Source of the DNA: Psychroflexus sediminis
GTDB lineage: Bacteria; Bacteroidota; Bacteroidia; Flavobacteriales; Flavobacteriaceae
DNA length: 52,292 bases
Direction of reading: 5' to 3'
NCBI RefSeq assembly: GCF_900099815.1
Contig: NZ_FNCW01000014.1
Span: forward strand, 1-52,292
The translations under genes were made by a program, and so were the position numbers. The notes beneath the pieces were generated by a model. That model was not told the origin of the DNA. It did not search any database and was given only the letters and a program-made list of their open reading frames with translations. Below are positions 37,088 through 46,731 of the stretch, piece after piece. Position 1 is the first letter of the stretch; every line of letters starts with the position of its first letter.

Positions 37088-37486
37088 TCAATTACCTACG
37101 TTGATTTGAAATTCAAACACCTTACTTTCAAACACTCGATTTCCATTGCTATCGGTCGGAGCAAGTATTTCGACATAGTCTTCTCCAACATAATCTTGTT
37201 GAGGCTGGTATATGTAAATAATTTCTCCGGTGTCCTGATTTCGTTCTAGTTTACTGATTTGGTAATGCTGCGCCTGTAACTTAAAGCTTGCGCTTTGGTC
37301 CTCTCGGTAGGTTCCTAAGCTTGATTCAACGATATTGTTACCTCCTGCTGAGTTATTACCAACATTGATTTGAAAAGAAGTGACGGGTTCTCCAGTATCC
37401 GGATAATTGATATCATCGTCCAGGAATAAGTCTACACAAGATATCAAGCTAAAACTTACAATTAAAAGAAGGATGATTTTTTTCAT
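37088..37486 (-). CDS. Small lipoprotein with internal FQINVGN repeat
   Basis: The 132-residue product has a lipoprotein signal with lipobox LISC (Cys17). The frame could begin 9 codons earlier, at 37513, but MKKIILLL is the normal signal start. The motif FQINVGN occurs twice, after the lipid anchor and as the very last residues. The mature protein is acidic and predicted to be beta-rich (an Ig-like or cadherin-like fold is possible: IYQPQQDYVGEDYVEILAPTDSNGN). No family is assigned with certainty. Confidence 0.7.
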   Translation of the reverse strand: MKKIILLLIVSFSLISCVDLFLDDDINYPDTGEPVTSFQINVGNNSAGGNNIVESSLGTYREDQSASFKLQAQHYQISKLERNQDTGEIIYIYQPQQDYVGEDYVEILAPTDSNGNRVFESKVFEFQINVGN

Positions 37487-37577
37487 AATAAATGGTTTAA
37501 ATAAGAGGTTCAAAGCACCTTTCCTCTTGCATCCGACGAGCGGAGCAAAAGGAATGCATAAAATCAGAACTGCCTTT

Positions 37578-38609
37578 TTAAGTTAGTTCTTGCTGAGATT
37601 TTTCCACCAAAGTTCCATCCGCAAACAAGGCGAAACGTCCCCGGTCTCCATGGGTAAATTCCGCTTTTGGCCAGGGCCATCCGCCAAAATGCGTGCGCTG
37701 GTATTCGCCGATGATTTCACTCATTTCTTCACGTGAATTGGCTACAAATGGTCCCTGTTGAACCACAGGTTCGTTGATGGGTTTTCCCTGTAGCAAAAGC
37801 AGCTCAGCTTTTTGAGTGCCATTGACTAGTTTAAGTTCCTGCGAAGCATCCAGATCAAGGGAATGTCCCTCGGGAATTTCAAAACCTTCGGTTTTGAGTT
37901 CTTCGCCTTCGTAGAAAAACAATACGCGGTTACTCTTGGCATCCCCGGCTGGGAGTGTAAATTCTGCTCCCGCTTCCAGGGTAATTCTCCACACCTGGAT
38001 GTCGTTGTTGTCTTCAGCCGCCAGCGAATCTGGTGTCGGATCCAGTGCTTTCTCTGATTTATACTTTCCGGCGATCACTTTGACTTTAATAGTTTTTCCG
38101 TTCTCGTCCTGTTCTTCAACTATCGGAATATTCTCATGCCAAAGCATCTTGTAATGCGGCTCTACTTTTTTGGATCGCCTGGGTAAGTTCAGCCAAATCT
38201 GAAACAAGAGTAAGGGATTTTCCTGATCCCGGTGCAGCAGTGGAAACATTTCCGAATGTAACACCCCTTTTCCGGCCGTCATCCACTGTGCATCGCCCTC
38301 GCCAAAACGCCCTTTGGCGCCCATAGAATCGGAGTGGTCTGCATAGCCCTGTTCCACCAAAGTGATGGTTTCAAAACCGGCGTGCGGATGGTAGGGGAAT
38401 CCCGGCACTTCCTGTCCGTGATACATTCTCCAGCCATCTTTTTTCTGGAAATCGTTTCCGAGAAATCGCCCTTTCAGAGCCTCTTTAGGTGGGCCTAAGT
38501 TAGCTTCGCCTTTAGGAAACTGATCCTGATGAAAGGCACAAAACATAAACGGATCTTTGGTTTCCCAGTGAAAACCGAGCTCTTTTATTTTTAAAACGGG
38601 CTTACTCAT
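37578..38609 (-). CDS. Pirin-family cupin protein
   Basis: The 343-residue bicupin has the pirin signature HPHAGFETITLVEQGYADHSDSMGAKGRFGEGDAQWMTAGKGVLHSEM, with metal-binding His and Glu residues at about 74-122. The C-terminal cupin follows from about residue 190. Bacterial pirins include quercetinases and regulators of pyruvate metabolism; which applies here is unknown. The gene lies 11 bases after the YraN gene on the same strand. Confidence 0.9.
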   Translation of the reverse strand: MSKPVLKIKELGFHWETKDPFMFCAFHQDQFPKGEANLGPPKEALKGRFLGNDFQKKDGWRMYHGQEVPGFPYHPHAGFETITLVEQGYADHSDSMGAKGRFGEGDAQWMTAGKGVLHSEMFPLLHRDQENPLLLFQIWLNLPRRSKKVEPHYKMLWHENIPIVEEQDENGKTIKVKVIAGKYKSEKALDPTPDSLAAEDNNDIQVWRITLEAGAEFTLPAGDAKSNRVLFFYEGEELKTEGFEIPEGHSLDLDASQELKLVNGTQKAELLLLQGKPINEPVVQQGPFVANSREEMSEIIGEYQRTHFGGWPWPKAEFTHGDRGRFALFADGTLVEKSQQELT

Positions 38610-38620
38610 AGCATTAAATT

Positions 38621-38983
38621 TTATTCAAAGTAATAAAAAGCATCCTCAAGATGCTCTATACGTTTTCCTAATTTATTTTTAATTATCGCTATAATATCAA
38701 AGCGCACTTCCAGATCGATATCCTTTTCATTTATATAATAGTCCACAGCCTTAATCAAACGTTTGATTTGTGCGGGCTTTAAAAAATCCTGCGGATCGCC
38801 AAAGTCTGGCGTGCTCCTGGTTTTCACTTCCACGACGACCAGATACTCACCGGATTTGGCAATGATGTCGACTTCAGCTTTATCGTAAACATAATTGGTT
38901 TCCAGGATGTCATAGCCCTTATTTCTCAGGAAATTCACCGCGTCTTTTTCGCCGCTTTTACCTAATTCGTTATGCTGTGCCAT
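38621..38983 (-). CDS. YraN/UPF0102-family nuclease-like protein
   Basis: The 120-residue product has LGKSGEKDAVNFLRNKGYDILETNYVYDKAEVDIIAKSGEYLVVVEVKTRS, the restriction-endonuclease-like (Holliday-junction-resolvase-like) core with the acidic E-D-EVK motif. Activity is unproven in most members. The open frame reaches 39124, but family homology starts at MAQHNELGKSGE, so I place the start at 38983. Confidence 0.88.
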   Translation of the reverse strand: MAQHNELGKSGEKDAVNFLRNKGYDILETNYVYDKAEVDIIAKSGEYLVVVEVKTRSTPDFGDPQDFLKPAQIKRLIKAVDYYINEKDIDLEVRFDIIAIIKNKLGKRIEHLEDAFYYFE

Positions 38984-39311
38984 GGCTATTATAACAACTA
39001 AATTTAACTCTAAGATACTTAAAGATAGCTTATCAACTCTATATCGGCTATGAAACCTAAACGTTAAACCTGAATCAAAAGTGTCCCATCTATACATTCG
39101 AGACTTTTTCCAGGCCTTCAACATAAAAAATTATTGAGGACACTAAACGGATAAGCATACGTCATTCTTGAAAGATCAATTCAAGTATGACTTTACATCA
39201 GAAATGAAGTCTTTGAAATTATGAAAAGGAGTTTGTTTTAGGAGGTTTGGAAATAATAATTTAAATCTATGGGAAGTGCTTTAAAAAAATAGAATTACAG
39301 CAAACTGCTTA
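38984..39311. other. Spacer upstream of the YraN gene, no gene
   Basis: About 330 bases between the chosen YraN start and the next terminator. The in-frame extension of YraN lies here but lacks homology. AT-rich, with no clear promoter consensus. Confidence 0.45.
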
Positions 39312-39346
39312 ATAAAAAAAAGCTCGAACAATCTGTTCGAGCTTAT
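39312..39346 (-). terminator. Terminator of the small lipoprotein gene
   Basis: Minus-strand AAGCTCGAACA, short loop, TGTTCGAGCTT and a seven-T run, 9 bases after the stop. Confidence 0.88.
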
Positions 39347-39354
39347 CAAGTTTA

Positions 39355-39561
39355 TTACTCGCTATCGATTTTATCGATGGTTTTGTCAATTTCCTCATTG
39401 ACTTTAGAATCCACCTTTTCTCCGGCACGTTCTATCGCTCCTTTCGATTCTATGGTCTCAACTCTCACTTCTTTGGTCGTTGTTGTTGTTTCCCGACAAG
39501 AGGTGAATACTATACTTGTTGAAAACAGAATAACCATTACTAACATTAAATTTCTCATCAT
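39355..39561 (-). CDS. Small lipoprotein with charged tail
   Basis: The 68-residue product has a lipoprotein signal with lipobox FTSC (Cys22). A threonine run and an acidic/basic helix follow (VETIESKGAIERAGEKVDSKVNEEIDKTIDKIDSE), which could form a short coiled coil. Met2 is an equally good start. It is monocistronic, with a strong terminator. The function is unknown; similar short lipoproteins are common in Flavobacteria. Confidence 0.72.
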   Translation of the reverse strand: MMRNLMLVMVILFSTSIVFTSCRETTTTTKEVRVETIESKGAIERAGEKVDSKVNEEIDKTIDKIDSE

Positions 39562-39736
39562 ATTGTTTAAGAGTTTACAGGTCGAAAGGTATTGCTAATT
39601 TTCAATTAACAGATAGCTTTAAAGTTTTATTATTCAACAGGTTAGGGTGGTAGTATAAAGCCTCATTCCAATCAGCTTATTCAGCATTGGCGATGTGCCA
39701 AAGCCTTCATTTGTAGTCAATTCAGTTTACACAGGA

Positions 39737-40633
39737 TTAGAACACCAAGCGAACCCTGTCAGAAGTAACGCTAAGCTGAGCCGTTTTGCCAAACATGACG
39801 GGCAAATTGGTTTCCACATGGCCTGCGGGGAAGTTAAAAGCTACGGGAATATTTAGGTGTTTTACCGCTTCAAAAATGATATCTTCAGCCGTTTTACCAA
39901 AGGGAACAGTGTTATCATTCATGTCGGTCATTCCCCCCACAATCAGTCCCGAAATCTGACTCAGAAGTCCGCTTCTTTTCAGATTCTGCATCATCCGGTC
40001 GATGTGGTAAAGGTATTCATCAAGGTCTTCGAGAAATAAAATTTTATTCTTAAAGCTGGGCATGCTTTGACTTCCTATTGCTGAATATAATACAGATAGA
40101 TTGCCACCCAGTACTTCCGCTTTGACTTCCCCATTCACATGATTCGTATGTCTGGAGGCATATTCAATCTGAAGATTCTTACCAAATAGTACCTTCTTAA
40201 GTTCACCTGAAGTGGAAGCAGACCGGGTCTCGATGGCAGAAGCCATTTGCGCATGAAGACTGGCAATGCCCATGTTTTGCAGGTGCAGATGAATGGCGGT
40301 GACATCCGAATAGCCAATCAGCCATTTAGGCTGGTTATTCAGCATAGAAAAATCCACCAGATCCAAAAGCCGGATTGAGCCGTAACCACCTTTGGCAAAC
40401 CAGATCGCTTTGATCTTAGGATCGTTGATCTGATTTTGAAAATCCTCGGCCCGTTCTTTATCGCTGCCTGCAAACTGATGCTCCTGTAAACCAATGCTTG
40501 TTCCTAAAACAGGTATCAACCCCCAGGTTTTTAATAAGTCGATTGCGGGTTGCAGGTCTTTTTCTGTAATGCTTCTTGCAGTGGCTATGATAGCGACCTG
40601 GTCGTTTTTTTCTAGGGGAGGAGGTTGAATCAT
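39737..40633 (-). CDS. LD-carboxypeptidase (S66 family)
   Basis: The 298-residue cytoplasmic enzyme trims the terminal D-Ala from murein tetrapeptides during peptidoglycan recycling. It has the nucleophile serine in GYSDVTAIHLHL, a catalytic glutamate in LFLEDLDEYLYHIDRMMQNL, and the histidine in FNFPAGHVETNLPVMFG. AIWFAKGGYGSIRLLDLVDF is also typical. No signal peptide, as for LdcA. Confidence 0.93.
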   Translation of the reverse strand: MIQPPPLEKNDQVAIIATARSITEKDLQPAIDLLKTWGLIPVLGTSIGLQEHQFAGSDKERAEDFQNQINDPKIKAIWFAKGGYGSIRLLDLVDFSMLNNQPKWLIGYSDVTAIHLHLQNMGIASLHAQMASAIETRSASTSGELKKVLFGKNLQIEYASRHTNHVNGEVKAEVLGGNLSVLYSAIGSQSMPSFKNKILFLEDLDEYLYHIDRMMQNLKRSGLLSQISGLIVGGMTDMNDNTVPFGKTAEDIIFEAVKHLNIPVAFNFPAGHVETNLPVMFGKTAQLSVTSDRVRLVF

Positions 40634-40697
40634 AGTTGAATTTGAAGCACTAAAATACTTAATTCCTACAAATTGATATTTCTACATAACTCATAGA

Positions 40698-41120
40698 TTA
40701 TTTAGTCATTAGCGATTTTAAAAACTCATCTGCTGTCATTACAGGTAATAATGATTTCTTAAAGTCCTTAGCATTTCTAGTGAGTATAAGGTCGCAGTTA
40801 GATTCGGTGGCACTGAAATATTGTAAAGCATCTTCAAAATCCTTTATAGAAGAATTTAGTCCCTTTTCTATAGTCTGTTCATTTAGAGAACATATTTCAC
40901 AGATAATTTTAAACTTTCTAAGTTTCTCTTTTGCTATTTTAGGGTTTTCAAACTTTGTTAAAAAATAGTTGACCGTTGCAAATGAAATTGGAGAAACCAC
41001 CATGACTAATTCACCTTTTTCAGCAAGCGTTGCAATTTTCGCGACTGAATCATAAAAGGGATGTCTTTCTCCAAGGAAGTCCAACATAATATTGGTGTCT
41101 AAAAAAATTCTTCTTTTCAT
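40698..41120 (-). CDS. PIN-domain toxin of a type II toxin-antitoxin pair
   Basis: The 140-residue PIN domain begins RIFLDTNIMLDFLGERHPF (the first acidic residue is in LDTN). It has KDFEDALQYFSA (second Glu/Asp pair) and LILTRNAKDFKKS (the last acidic residue). PIN toxins are Mg-dependent ribonucleases. Its start overlaps the stop of the antitoxin gene by 4 bases (ATGA), the usual antitoxin-first order. Confidence 0.88.
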   Translation of the reverse strand: MKRRIFLDTNIMLDFLGERHPFYDSVAKIATLAEKGELVMVVSPISFATVNYFLTKFENPKIAKEKLRKFKIICEICSLNEQTIEKGLNSSIKDFEDALQYFSATESNCDLILTRNAKDFKKSLLPVMTADEFLKSLMTK

Positions 41121-41365
41121 TTGTATTTTTCTAATACATAATTAGAATACTCATTTTTATAGTCAATATCAGAAGGGAGTTGAGTTCCAGTGGCTATACT
41201 TTTTACAAAGGGTGAAATGTCAAATTCTGAAGTGTCATTTTTGCTTGTTAACGATTGTAAATAAGCCTCTATAATTCGAGATAAACTCATTTTGTTTTCA
41301 GCTGCATATACTTTAGCCTTCTCTATAACGCTTTGATTGAGCTTTAAAGTCAGTTTTGAATCCAT
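41117..41365 (-). CDS. DUF6364-type antitoxin
   Basis: The 82-residue protein begins MDSKLTLKLNQSVIEKAKVYAAENKMSLSRIIEAYLQSL, a ribbon-helix-helix-like DNA-binding N-terminus as in the DUF6364 family. A flexible, acidic C-terminus follows that can bind the PIN toxin. It precedes and overlaps the toxin gene and has its own promoter, on which it should autoregulate. Confidence 0.85.
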   Translation of the reverse strand: MDSKLTLKLNQSVIEKAKVYAAENKMSLSRIIEAYLQSLTSKNDTSEFDISPFVKSIATGTQLPSDIDYKNEYSNYVLEKYK

Positions 41366-41385
41366 AGCTAATTATTCTATACGTA

Positions 41386-41415
41386 CAAATATAACACAAT
41401 AATCCGTACTGTTAA
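41386..41415 (-). promoter_or_regulatory. Promoter of the toxin-antitoxin operon
   Basis: Minus-strand TTA (41413-41415), 19 bases, TATATTTG (41386-41393), 20 bases before the antitoxin ATG. Confidence 0.65.
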
Positions 41416-41600
41416 ATGTTATGATGATTTTTTAGGATTCATCTGCTCAACTCCTACAAATCCAATTTAATTCTTAAATGAATGTCTGCTGTGAAATCAA
41501 AACCTTCTGCTCATCTCCCAAGGGACATCACTAGAGTTATAATTAATCTACAGGTCGTGTATAAAACCTTCGACTGCTTATGCTCAAGAATCGATATCCT

Positions 41601-41634
41601 TTGTCTTTTAATGTGACAGTGTTTATTACATTTG
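41601..41634 (+). promoter_or_regulatory. Promoter of metG
   Basis: TTG (41601-41603), 23 bases, TACATTTG (41627-41634). The spacer is at the long end of the accepted range; the ATG follows at 41653. Confidence 0.6.
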
Positions 41635-41652
41635 TGGTAAGAATTTTAGACT

Positions 41653-43722
41653 ATGAAAAATCCAAAACGTTATACGATTACCGCGGCCTTGCCTTATACC
41701 AACGGCCCCATACATATAGGTCATTTGGCTGGTGTTTATGTGCCTGCAGATATCTACACGCGCTACTTAAAATTAAAAGGCGAAGATGTGGTCTTCGTTT
41801 GTGGTAGCGATGAACACGGCGTGCCTATCACCATCAAAGCCAAAAAAGAAGGCGTAAGTCCACAGGATGTCGTCGATAAATACAACGCCATCATCAAACA
41901 GTCTTTTCAGGATTTCGGAATTCAGTTTGATAATTACTCCAGAACTTCAGCCCAGGTACATCACGATACGGCGACGGAGTTTTTTCAGAATATGTACGAT
42001 AACGATAAGTTTATCGAAGAAACGACCGAGCAATTGTACGACGAAAAAGCGGATCAGTTTCTGGCCGATCGTTTCGTGACGGGAACCTGCCCGAAATGCG
42101 GTAACGAAGAAGCCTACGGAGACCAGTGTGAAAAATGTGGATCTTCGCTTAACGCCACAGATCTAATCAATCCCAAGTCAGCGATTACAGGCGACGTCCC
42201 CACCTTGAAATCAACCAAGCACTGGTTTTTACCTTTAGATCAATACGATGATTTTTTGAAAGACTGGATCATAAAAGGCCACAAAAAAGACTGGAAGTCC
42301 AATGTTTACGGACAGTGTAAATCCTGGATCGATGAAGGCTTACGCGCCAGAGCGGTGACCAGAGATCTGGACTGGGGCATTCCTGTTCCCGTGGAAGGCG
42401 GCGAAGGCAAAGTGCTTTACGTCTGGTTTGATGCACCTATCGGTTATATCTCCTCAACTAAAGAATGGGCTGAGCGAGAAGGCAAAGACTGGGAGCCCTA
42501 CTGGAAAGACGAAGACACCAAACTGGTGCATTTTATCGGAAAAGACAATATCGTTTTTCACTGCATCATTTTCCCGGTCATGCTCAAAGCAGAAGGCAGC
42601 TATATTCTGCCGGATAATGTGCCGGCAAACGAATTTTTGAACCTGGAAGGTAGAAAATTGTCAACCTCCAGAAACTGGGCGGTTTGGCTGCATGAATACC
42701 TGGAGGATTTTTCAGGTCAAGAAGATGTGCTGAGATATGTCTTGACGGCCAATGCTCCAGAAACCAAAGACAACGATTTCACCTGGAAGGATTTTCAAAC
42801 CAGAAACAACAGCGAATTAGTTGCGATTTATGGCAACTTTATCAACAGAGTCGTGGTACTTACCAATAAGTATTATGAAGGCATGGTGCCCGAAGCTTCT
42901 TCATTTACAGAGACCGATTTAAAAGTTCTAAGCGATATTAAAGCCTTTCCGCAAAGCATTTCAGACTCCATAGAAAAATACCGTTTCCGTGAAGCTCAGG
43001 GTGTGATGATGAATTTGGCGCGACTGGGCAATAAATATCTAGCTGACGAAGAGCCGTGGAAGCTTCAGAAAACCGATCCGAAACGCACAGCGACCATCAT
43101 GTATGTGGCTCTGCAGGTGGCGGGAGCTTTGGCAGTCGTCAGTGAACCCTTTGTGCCGTTTACCGCAGAGAAATTGAAGAAAATGCTGAATTTTGACTCC
43201 TTCTCGCATCCCTTATTATGGGGGGATATTTCAAAACTAGACGAATTGATTCCTTCAGAGCATCAGATTAATTTAGCTGAATTTTTATTCAGTAAAATTG
43301 AAGACGACGAAATTCAAAAGCAGATTGAAAAACTGGAAGCTACTAAAGTTTCAAACGCTGAAGAAGAATCAAAACTGGAACCCCAAAAAGAGGAAGTTAC
43401 TTTTGAAGATTTTTCAAAACTGGACTTGCGAGTAGGCACAATCATTTCCGCAGAGAAAAAAGCGAAAACCAAAAAGCTGATGGTCCTGAAAGTCGATACT
43501 GGGCTTGATGAAAGAACCATTGTTTCCGGGATTGCCGAACATTATAAGCCTGAAGAACTAGTAGGCCAAAAGGTAAGCGTTGTGGTTAACCTTAAACCTA
43601 TAAAACTGAAGGGAACATTGAGTGAAGGCATGATTTTGATGACCCAGGATTCTTCAGGTAAATTAATCTTTATCAATCCGGAATCTAGAGAGCTAGTAAC
43701 TAATGGTTTAATTATTAATTAA
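41653..43722 (+). CDS. metG: Methionyl-tRNA synthetase with C-terminal tRNA-binding domain
   Basis: The 689-residue product has [22 protein letters not shown] (HIGH box), a zinc knuckle with CPKCG and CEKCG near residues 145-165, and [15 protein letters not shown], where KLSTS serves as KMSKS. The anticodon-binding domain is helical. A C-terminal Trbp111-like OB domain (about 585-689; [31 protein letters not shown]) increases tRNA affinity. Length matches the dimeric E. coli type. Confidence 0.97.
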   Translation: MKNPKRYTITAALPYTNGPIHIGHLAGVYVPADIYTRYLKLKGEDVVFVCGSDEHGVPITIKAKKEGVSPQDVVDKYNAIIKQSFQDFGIQFDNYSRTSAQVHHDTATEFFQNMYDNDKFIEETTEQLYDEKADQFLADRFVTGTCPKCGNEEAYGDQCEKCGSSLNATDLINPKSAITGDVPTLKSTKHWFLPLDQYDDFLKDWIIKGHKKDWKSNVYGQCKSWIDEGLRARAVTRDLDWGIPVPVEGGEGKVLYVWFDAPIGYISSTKEWAEREGKDWEPYWKDEDTKLVHFIGKDNIVFHCIIFPVMLKAEGSYILPDNVPANEFLNLEGRKLSTSRNWAVWLHEYLEDFSGQEDVLRYVLTANAPETKDNDFTWKDFQTRNNSELVAIYGNFINRVVVLTNKYYEGMVPEASSFTETDLKVLSDIKAFPQSISDSIEKYRFREAQGVMMNLARLGNKYLADEEPWKLQKTDPKRTATIMYVALQVAGALAVVSEPFVPFTAEKLKKMLNFDSFSHPLLWGDISKLDELIPSEHQINLAEFLFSKIEDDEIQKQIEKLEATKVSNAEEESKLEPQKEEVTFEDFSKLDLRVGTIISAEKKAKTKKLMVLKVDTGLDERTIVSGIAEHYKPEELVGQKVSVVVNLKPIKLKGTLSEGMILMTQDSSGKLIFINPESRELVTNGLIIN

Positions 43723-43757
43723 TTTTATATTTGTTAGATAACATAAAAACAAAAACT

Positions 43758-44606
43758 ATGGAAGACATCTCAATAGAAAGTATTAGCGGACTGGCCAATT
43801 TATTTTTAGGTAAAGTAATTTCTTATCTGCCAAGCGTCATAGCTGCCTTAGTAATCCTCATTCTTGGATTTTGGGTCATTAAGTTAATCCTAGGCCAAAT
43901 CAGGAAAGTCATGGAGAAGCGCGAAGTGGATCCAGGGGTAAGAGGATTTGCATTGAGCATTCTTGGAATTGCTCTTAAGATCTTACTGTTCATTATTGTG
44001 ATTTCGAAACTTGGGGTAGAAACCACATCATTTGCCGCCATCTTAGCGGCTGCCGGTTTGGCCATCGGCTTGGCTTTACAAGGCTCCTTATCCAATTTTG
44101 CAGGAGGGGTTTTGATAATTATTCTAAAGCCATTTCGCGTAGGCGATTTTATAGATGCCCAGGGCGAATCGGGTACAGTGACTGAAATTACAATTTTTTA
44201 TACGTTTTTGACTACCATTGGTAACCAAAGAGTTATTATCCCAAACGGACAGCTTTCCAACAATAAGGTCGTCAATTACTCTTTTGAACCTATACGAAGA
44301 AATGCGATGCCCGTTGGTATTTCTTATGATAGCGATATTAAAAAGACCAGAGAAGTCTTACTGGATATAGTTAATTCTGATGAACGAACTTTAAAAGATC
44401 CGGAACCGGCTGTTGTAGTTACGGGGTTAGGCGATAATTCTGTAGATTTATCTTTAAGATTCTGGGCCAAAAAAGAAGATTACTGGGCCTTGAATTTTGA
44501 TACGATGGAAAAACTCAAAATCGAACTCGAAGATGCTGGTGTATCGTTCCCATTCCCACAGCGAGATGTGCATTTATTTGACATGAGTAAAGAAAAGGAA
44601 TCTTAA
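43758..44606 (+). CDS. mscS: Small-conductance mechanosensitive channel (MscS)
   Basis: The 282-residue product has three N-terminal membrane helices. The pore helix is AAILAAAGLAIGLALQGSLSNFAGGVLIIILKPFRVGDFI (about residues 90-130), with the A/G packing of MscS. The cytoplasmic vestibule domain follows. It releases solutes on hypo-osmotic shock. The frame can be read from a TTG at 43731, but a TATATTTG -7 element covers 43726-43733, so the ATG at 43758 is the start. Confidence 0.92.
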   Translation: MEDISIESISGLANLFLGKVISYLPSVIAALVILILGFWVIKLILGQIRKVMEKREVDPGVRGFALSILGIALKILLFIIVISKLGVETTSFAAILAAAGLAIGLALQGSLSNFAGGVLIIILKPFRVGDFIDAQGESGTVTEITIFYTFLTTIGNQRVIIPNGQLSNNKVVNYSFEPIRRNAMPVGISYDSDIKKTREVLLDIVNSDERTLKDPEPAVVVTGLGDNSVDLSLRFWAKKEDYWALNFDTMEKLKIELEDAGVSFPFPQRDVHLFDMSKEKES

Positions 44607-44610
44607 ACCT

Positions 44611-45273
44611 TTACTTACTCACAAAATCCTTGAGGTAAAAGGGTTCAAAATAAGCCACATCCTCAAAAGCTTTTTTATCAAACTTCCGTTTTGCTATAAA
44701 GAATTGTTCCTGGGCAGAAGGAAGTTTTTTATGATGAAAAACAGCATTGGGATGACTGCAAATGCCCTCAAATTTTTCAACACCACTTCCTATGAAATGG
44801 ACTTCCCCTGATTCAAGTTCCTTTTGAAAGGAATTTTCCTCTAAAACTTCAGCTTTGATTTCTCTTTTGGAATGGAAGTCAGCGTCAAAAACTTCTGAGT
44901 ATACTTCCATTCTCCTGGCATCGAGCATGGGGACAATCAAACCTTCCTCAATATCAACCTGCTTAGCTAAACAGAACAGAGTAGAGACTGAAATCAATGG
45001 AATATCCAAAGCAAAGGCCAAGCCTTTTGCGGCAGAAACGCCTATTCTGAGCCCCGTATAAGAGCCTGGACCTTTACTGATGGAGACCGCGTGCAGATCC
45101 CTAGGCGTTAATTTTTCCTGAGCCAGTAATTCGTTGATAAAACCATGCAGTTGCTCAGAATGTGAAAAATTCTTGGAGTTGACTTCTTTAAAAGCGAGTA
45201 TGGAGTCTCCGCGACCAATGCTCACCGAGCAATTGGTCGTGGAGGTTTCTAAACAAAGGATAATACTGTCCAA
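44611..45273 (-). CDS. tsaB: tRNA N6-threonylcarbamoyladenosine protein TsaB
   Basis: The 220-residue ASKHA-fold protein is the partner of TsaD in making t6A37. It begins ILCLETSTTNCSVSIGRGD and contains VSISKGPGSYTGLRIGVSAAKGLAFALDIPL and VPMLDARRMEVYSEVF, the typical TsaB markers. It lacks the metal-binding histidines of TsaD. It is the last gene of the efflux operon, 12 bases after the TolC gene; the functional link is unclear. Confidence 0.93.
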   Translation of the reverse strand: MDSIILCLETSTTNCSVSIGRGDSILAFKEVNSKNFSHSEQLHGFINELLAQEKLTPRDLHAVSISKGPGSYTGLRIGVSAAKGLAFALDIPLISVSTLFCLAKQVDIEEGLIVPMLDARRMEVYSEVFDADFHSKREIKAEVLEENSFQKELESGEVHFIGSGVEKFEGICSHPNAVFHHKKLPSAQEQFFIAKRKFDKKAFEDVAYFEPFYLKDFVSK

Positions 45274-45285
45274 AACGCTTTATTT

Positions 45286-46728
45286 TTAATACTCGACAAC
45301 TCTAATTCCAAAGTACAATTCTAAAACTTTTATATTGAATATGTAATCGTATTTAGCATTGATTAAAGTATTTTCTGCATTGGTAAGTCTAAATTTGGAC
45401 TGGCTCAGTTCAAAAGCATTGGAAACACCTACTTCAAAGCGTTGTTGAGCATAATCAAAAGCTAATTTTTGAGATTCTACGGCTTTCATAGCTGCGGCAT
45501 AGGCTTTTGCTGCGCCCTGTGCATCTACGTAAGCCTGATAAACATTGGCTTCCAGATCCAGTTCGGCCTGTTGTAATTCAAATTCAGCACGTTTCGCATT
45601 GACTTCCCTTCTTTTTATCTGATTGCGGGTTGCAAATCCATTGAAAATAGGAACATTCAACTGAAGACCGAATGTATACCCGTCGTTTCTGGACAGCTGA
45701 TCGAAGAAACTACTGGGTCCTGCAGTTTCTACTCTAAAATTCGGAGCGACTACGGCCTGGCCAGTGGCTTCAACGACGCCAATCTCTCTTGTGGGTTCAT
45801 TTGGATCAATACCGGCACCTACACTTCGTCCTCTGTCAGACTCTCTGGTGTTATAGTTTAGAAAACCGTTAAGCGAAGGATAAAGCTGACTTCTTGAAAT
45901 TTCAATGTCTTTTTCAGCTATTTCCAGATTCTGTTCAGCAACTTTAACCTCATAGCGATCTACCTTGGCCTTTTCAATGATCTCTTCCGGTGTCTTAGAC
46001 AAGATATCGGTCAGGGGAATATCGTATTCTTCGTCTGCAATATCAAAATTCTGGTAATCCTCAATCAAGAGGGTTTGTGCTAAACTTATTTTTGCAATTC
46101 TTAAATTGTTTTGCGCTACCACAATCTGTTGCTCTTCGTCAGCATTGATAGCCTCAATTTCTAACAAATCACCTTCCGGGGCACTCCCTGCTTCTACAGT
46201 TTTTCGGGTAAGCTCCAGTTGTTTTTTGGTGACTAAATTTTGTTCTACCAGCAGTTCAAGTTGCTGCTTATTGACCAGGATCTGCAGATACGAATTGGCC
46301 ACAAAAAGGGCAATATCATCCTTCATCAGTTGTAAGGAGTACTGGCTGGCAAGTTTCTCTAATTTGGCTCGCTGAAAGGTTCTCAGATTATTCAATCCAT
46401 CAAATAAGGTCACACCGGCGGTAACATTGGCCGAAAGATTCCTGACGGTTTGCGTTTCTAAAATTCCCGTAGTGACGTTTTGTGTAAGACCTGAATTCCA
46501 GGAGTTGCTTGTACTTCCGTTTAAGCTTGGCAAATAATTTCCAATGGCCTCGCTTCTGCTTATTTCTGCAGTTTCTATGTTTAAACGGGATTGTTTAACA
46601 GAGATATTGTTATCCATGGCATACCTCACACAGGCTTCCAAGGTCCATTCCTTTGGAACATCGTTCTCTTGAGCTTGTACCTGAACACTCAAAAAGAATA
46701 TACTTATAATTAATACAAATGATCTCAT
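45286..46728 (-). CDS. TolC-family outer-membrane efflux protein
   Basis: The 480-residue product has a signal peptide (about 1-19, VQAQ). Two TolC repeats of long coiled-coil helices follow (EACVRYAMDNNISVKQSRLNIETAEISRSEA; QQRFEVGVSNAFELSQSKFRLTNAENTLINAKYDYIFNIKVLELYFG). It supplies the outer-membrane channel of the tripartite pump encoded by the four upstream genes, 3 bases after the adaptor. Confidence 0.93.
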   Translation of the reverse strand: MRSFVLIISIFFLSVQVQAQENDVPKEWTLEACVRYAMDNNISVKQSRLNIETAEISRSEAIGNYLPSLNGSTSNSWNSGLTQNVTTGILETQTVRNLSANVTAGVTLFDGLNNLRTFQRAKLEKLASQYSLQLMKDDIALFVANSYLQILVNKQQLELLVEQNLVTKKQLELTRKTVEAGSAPEGDLLEIEAINADEEQQIVVAQNNLRIAKISLAQTLLIEDYQNFDIADEEYDIPLTDILSKTPEEIIEKAKVDRYEVKVAEQNLEIAEKDIEISRSQLYPSLNGFLNYNTRESDRGRSVGAGIDPNEPTREIGVVEATGQAVVAPNFRVETAGPSSFFDQLSRNDGYTFGLQLNVPIFNGFATRNQIKRREVNAKRAEFELQQAELDLEANVYQAYVDAQGAAKAYAAAMKAVESQKLAFDYAQQRFEVGVSNAFELSQSKFRLTNAENTLINAKYDYIFNIKVLELYFGIRVVEY

Positions 46729-46731
46729 AAA

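Noticed and set aside
38984-39124. 47-codon extension of the YraN protein
   Set aside because: No homology to the family; AT-rich upstream sequence.
43731-43757. TTG start of mscS
   Set aside because: The TTG overlaps the TATATTTG -7 element; the ATG at 43758 fits better.
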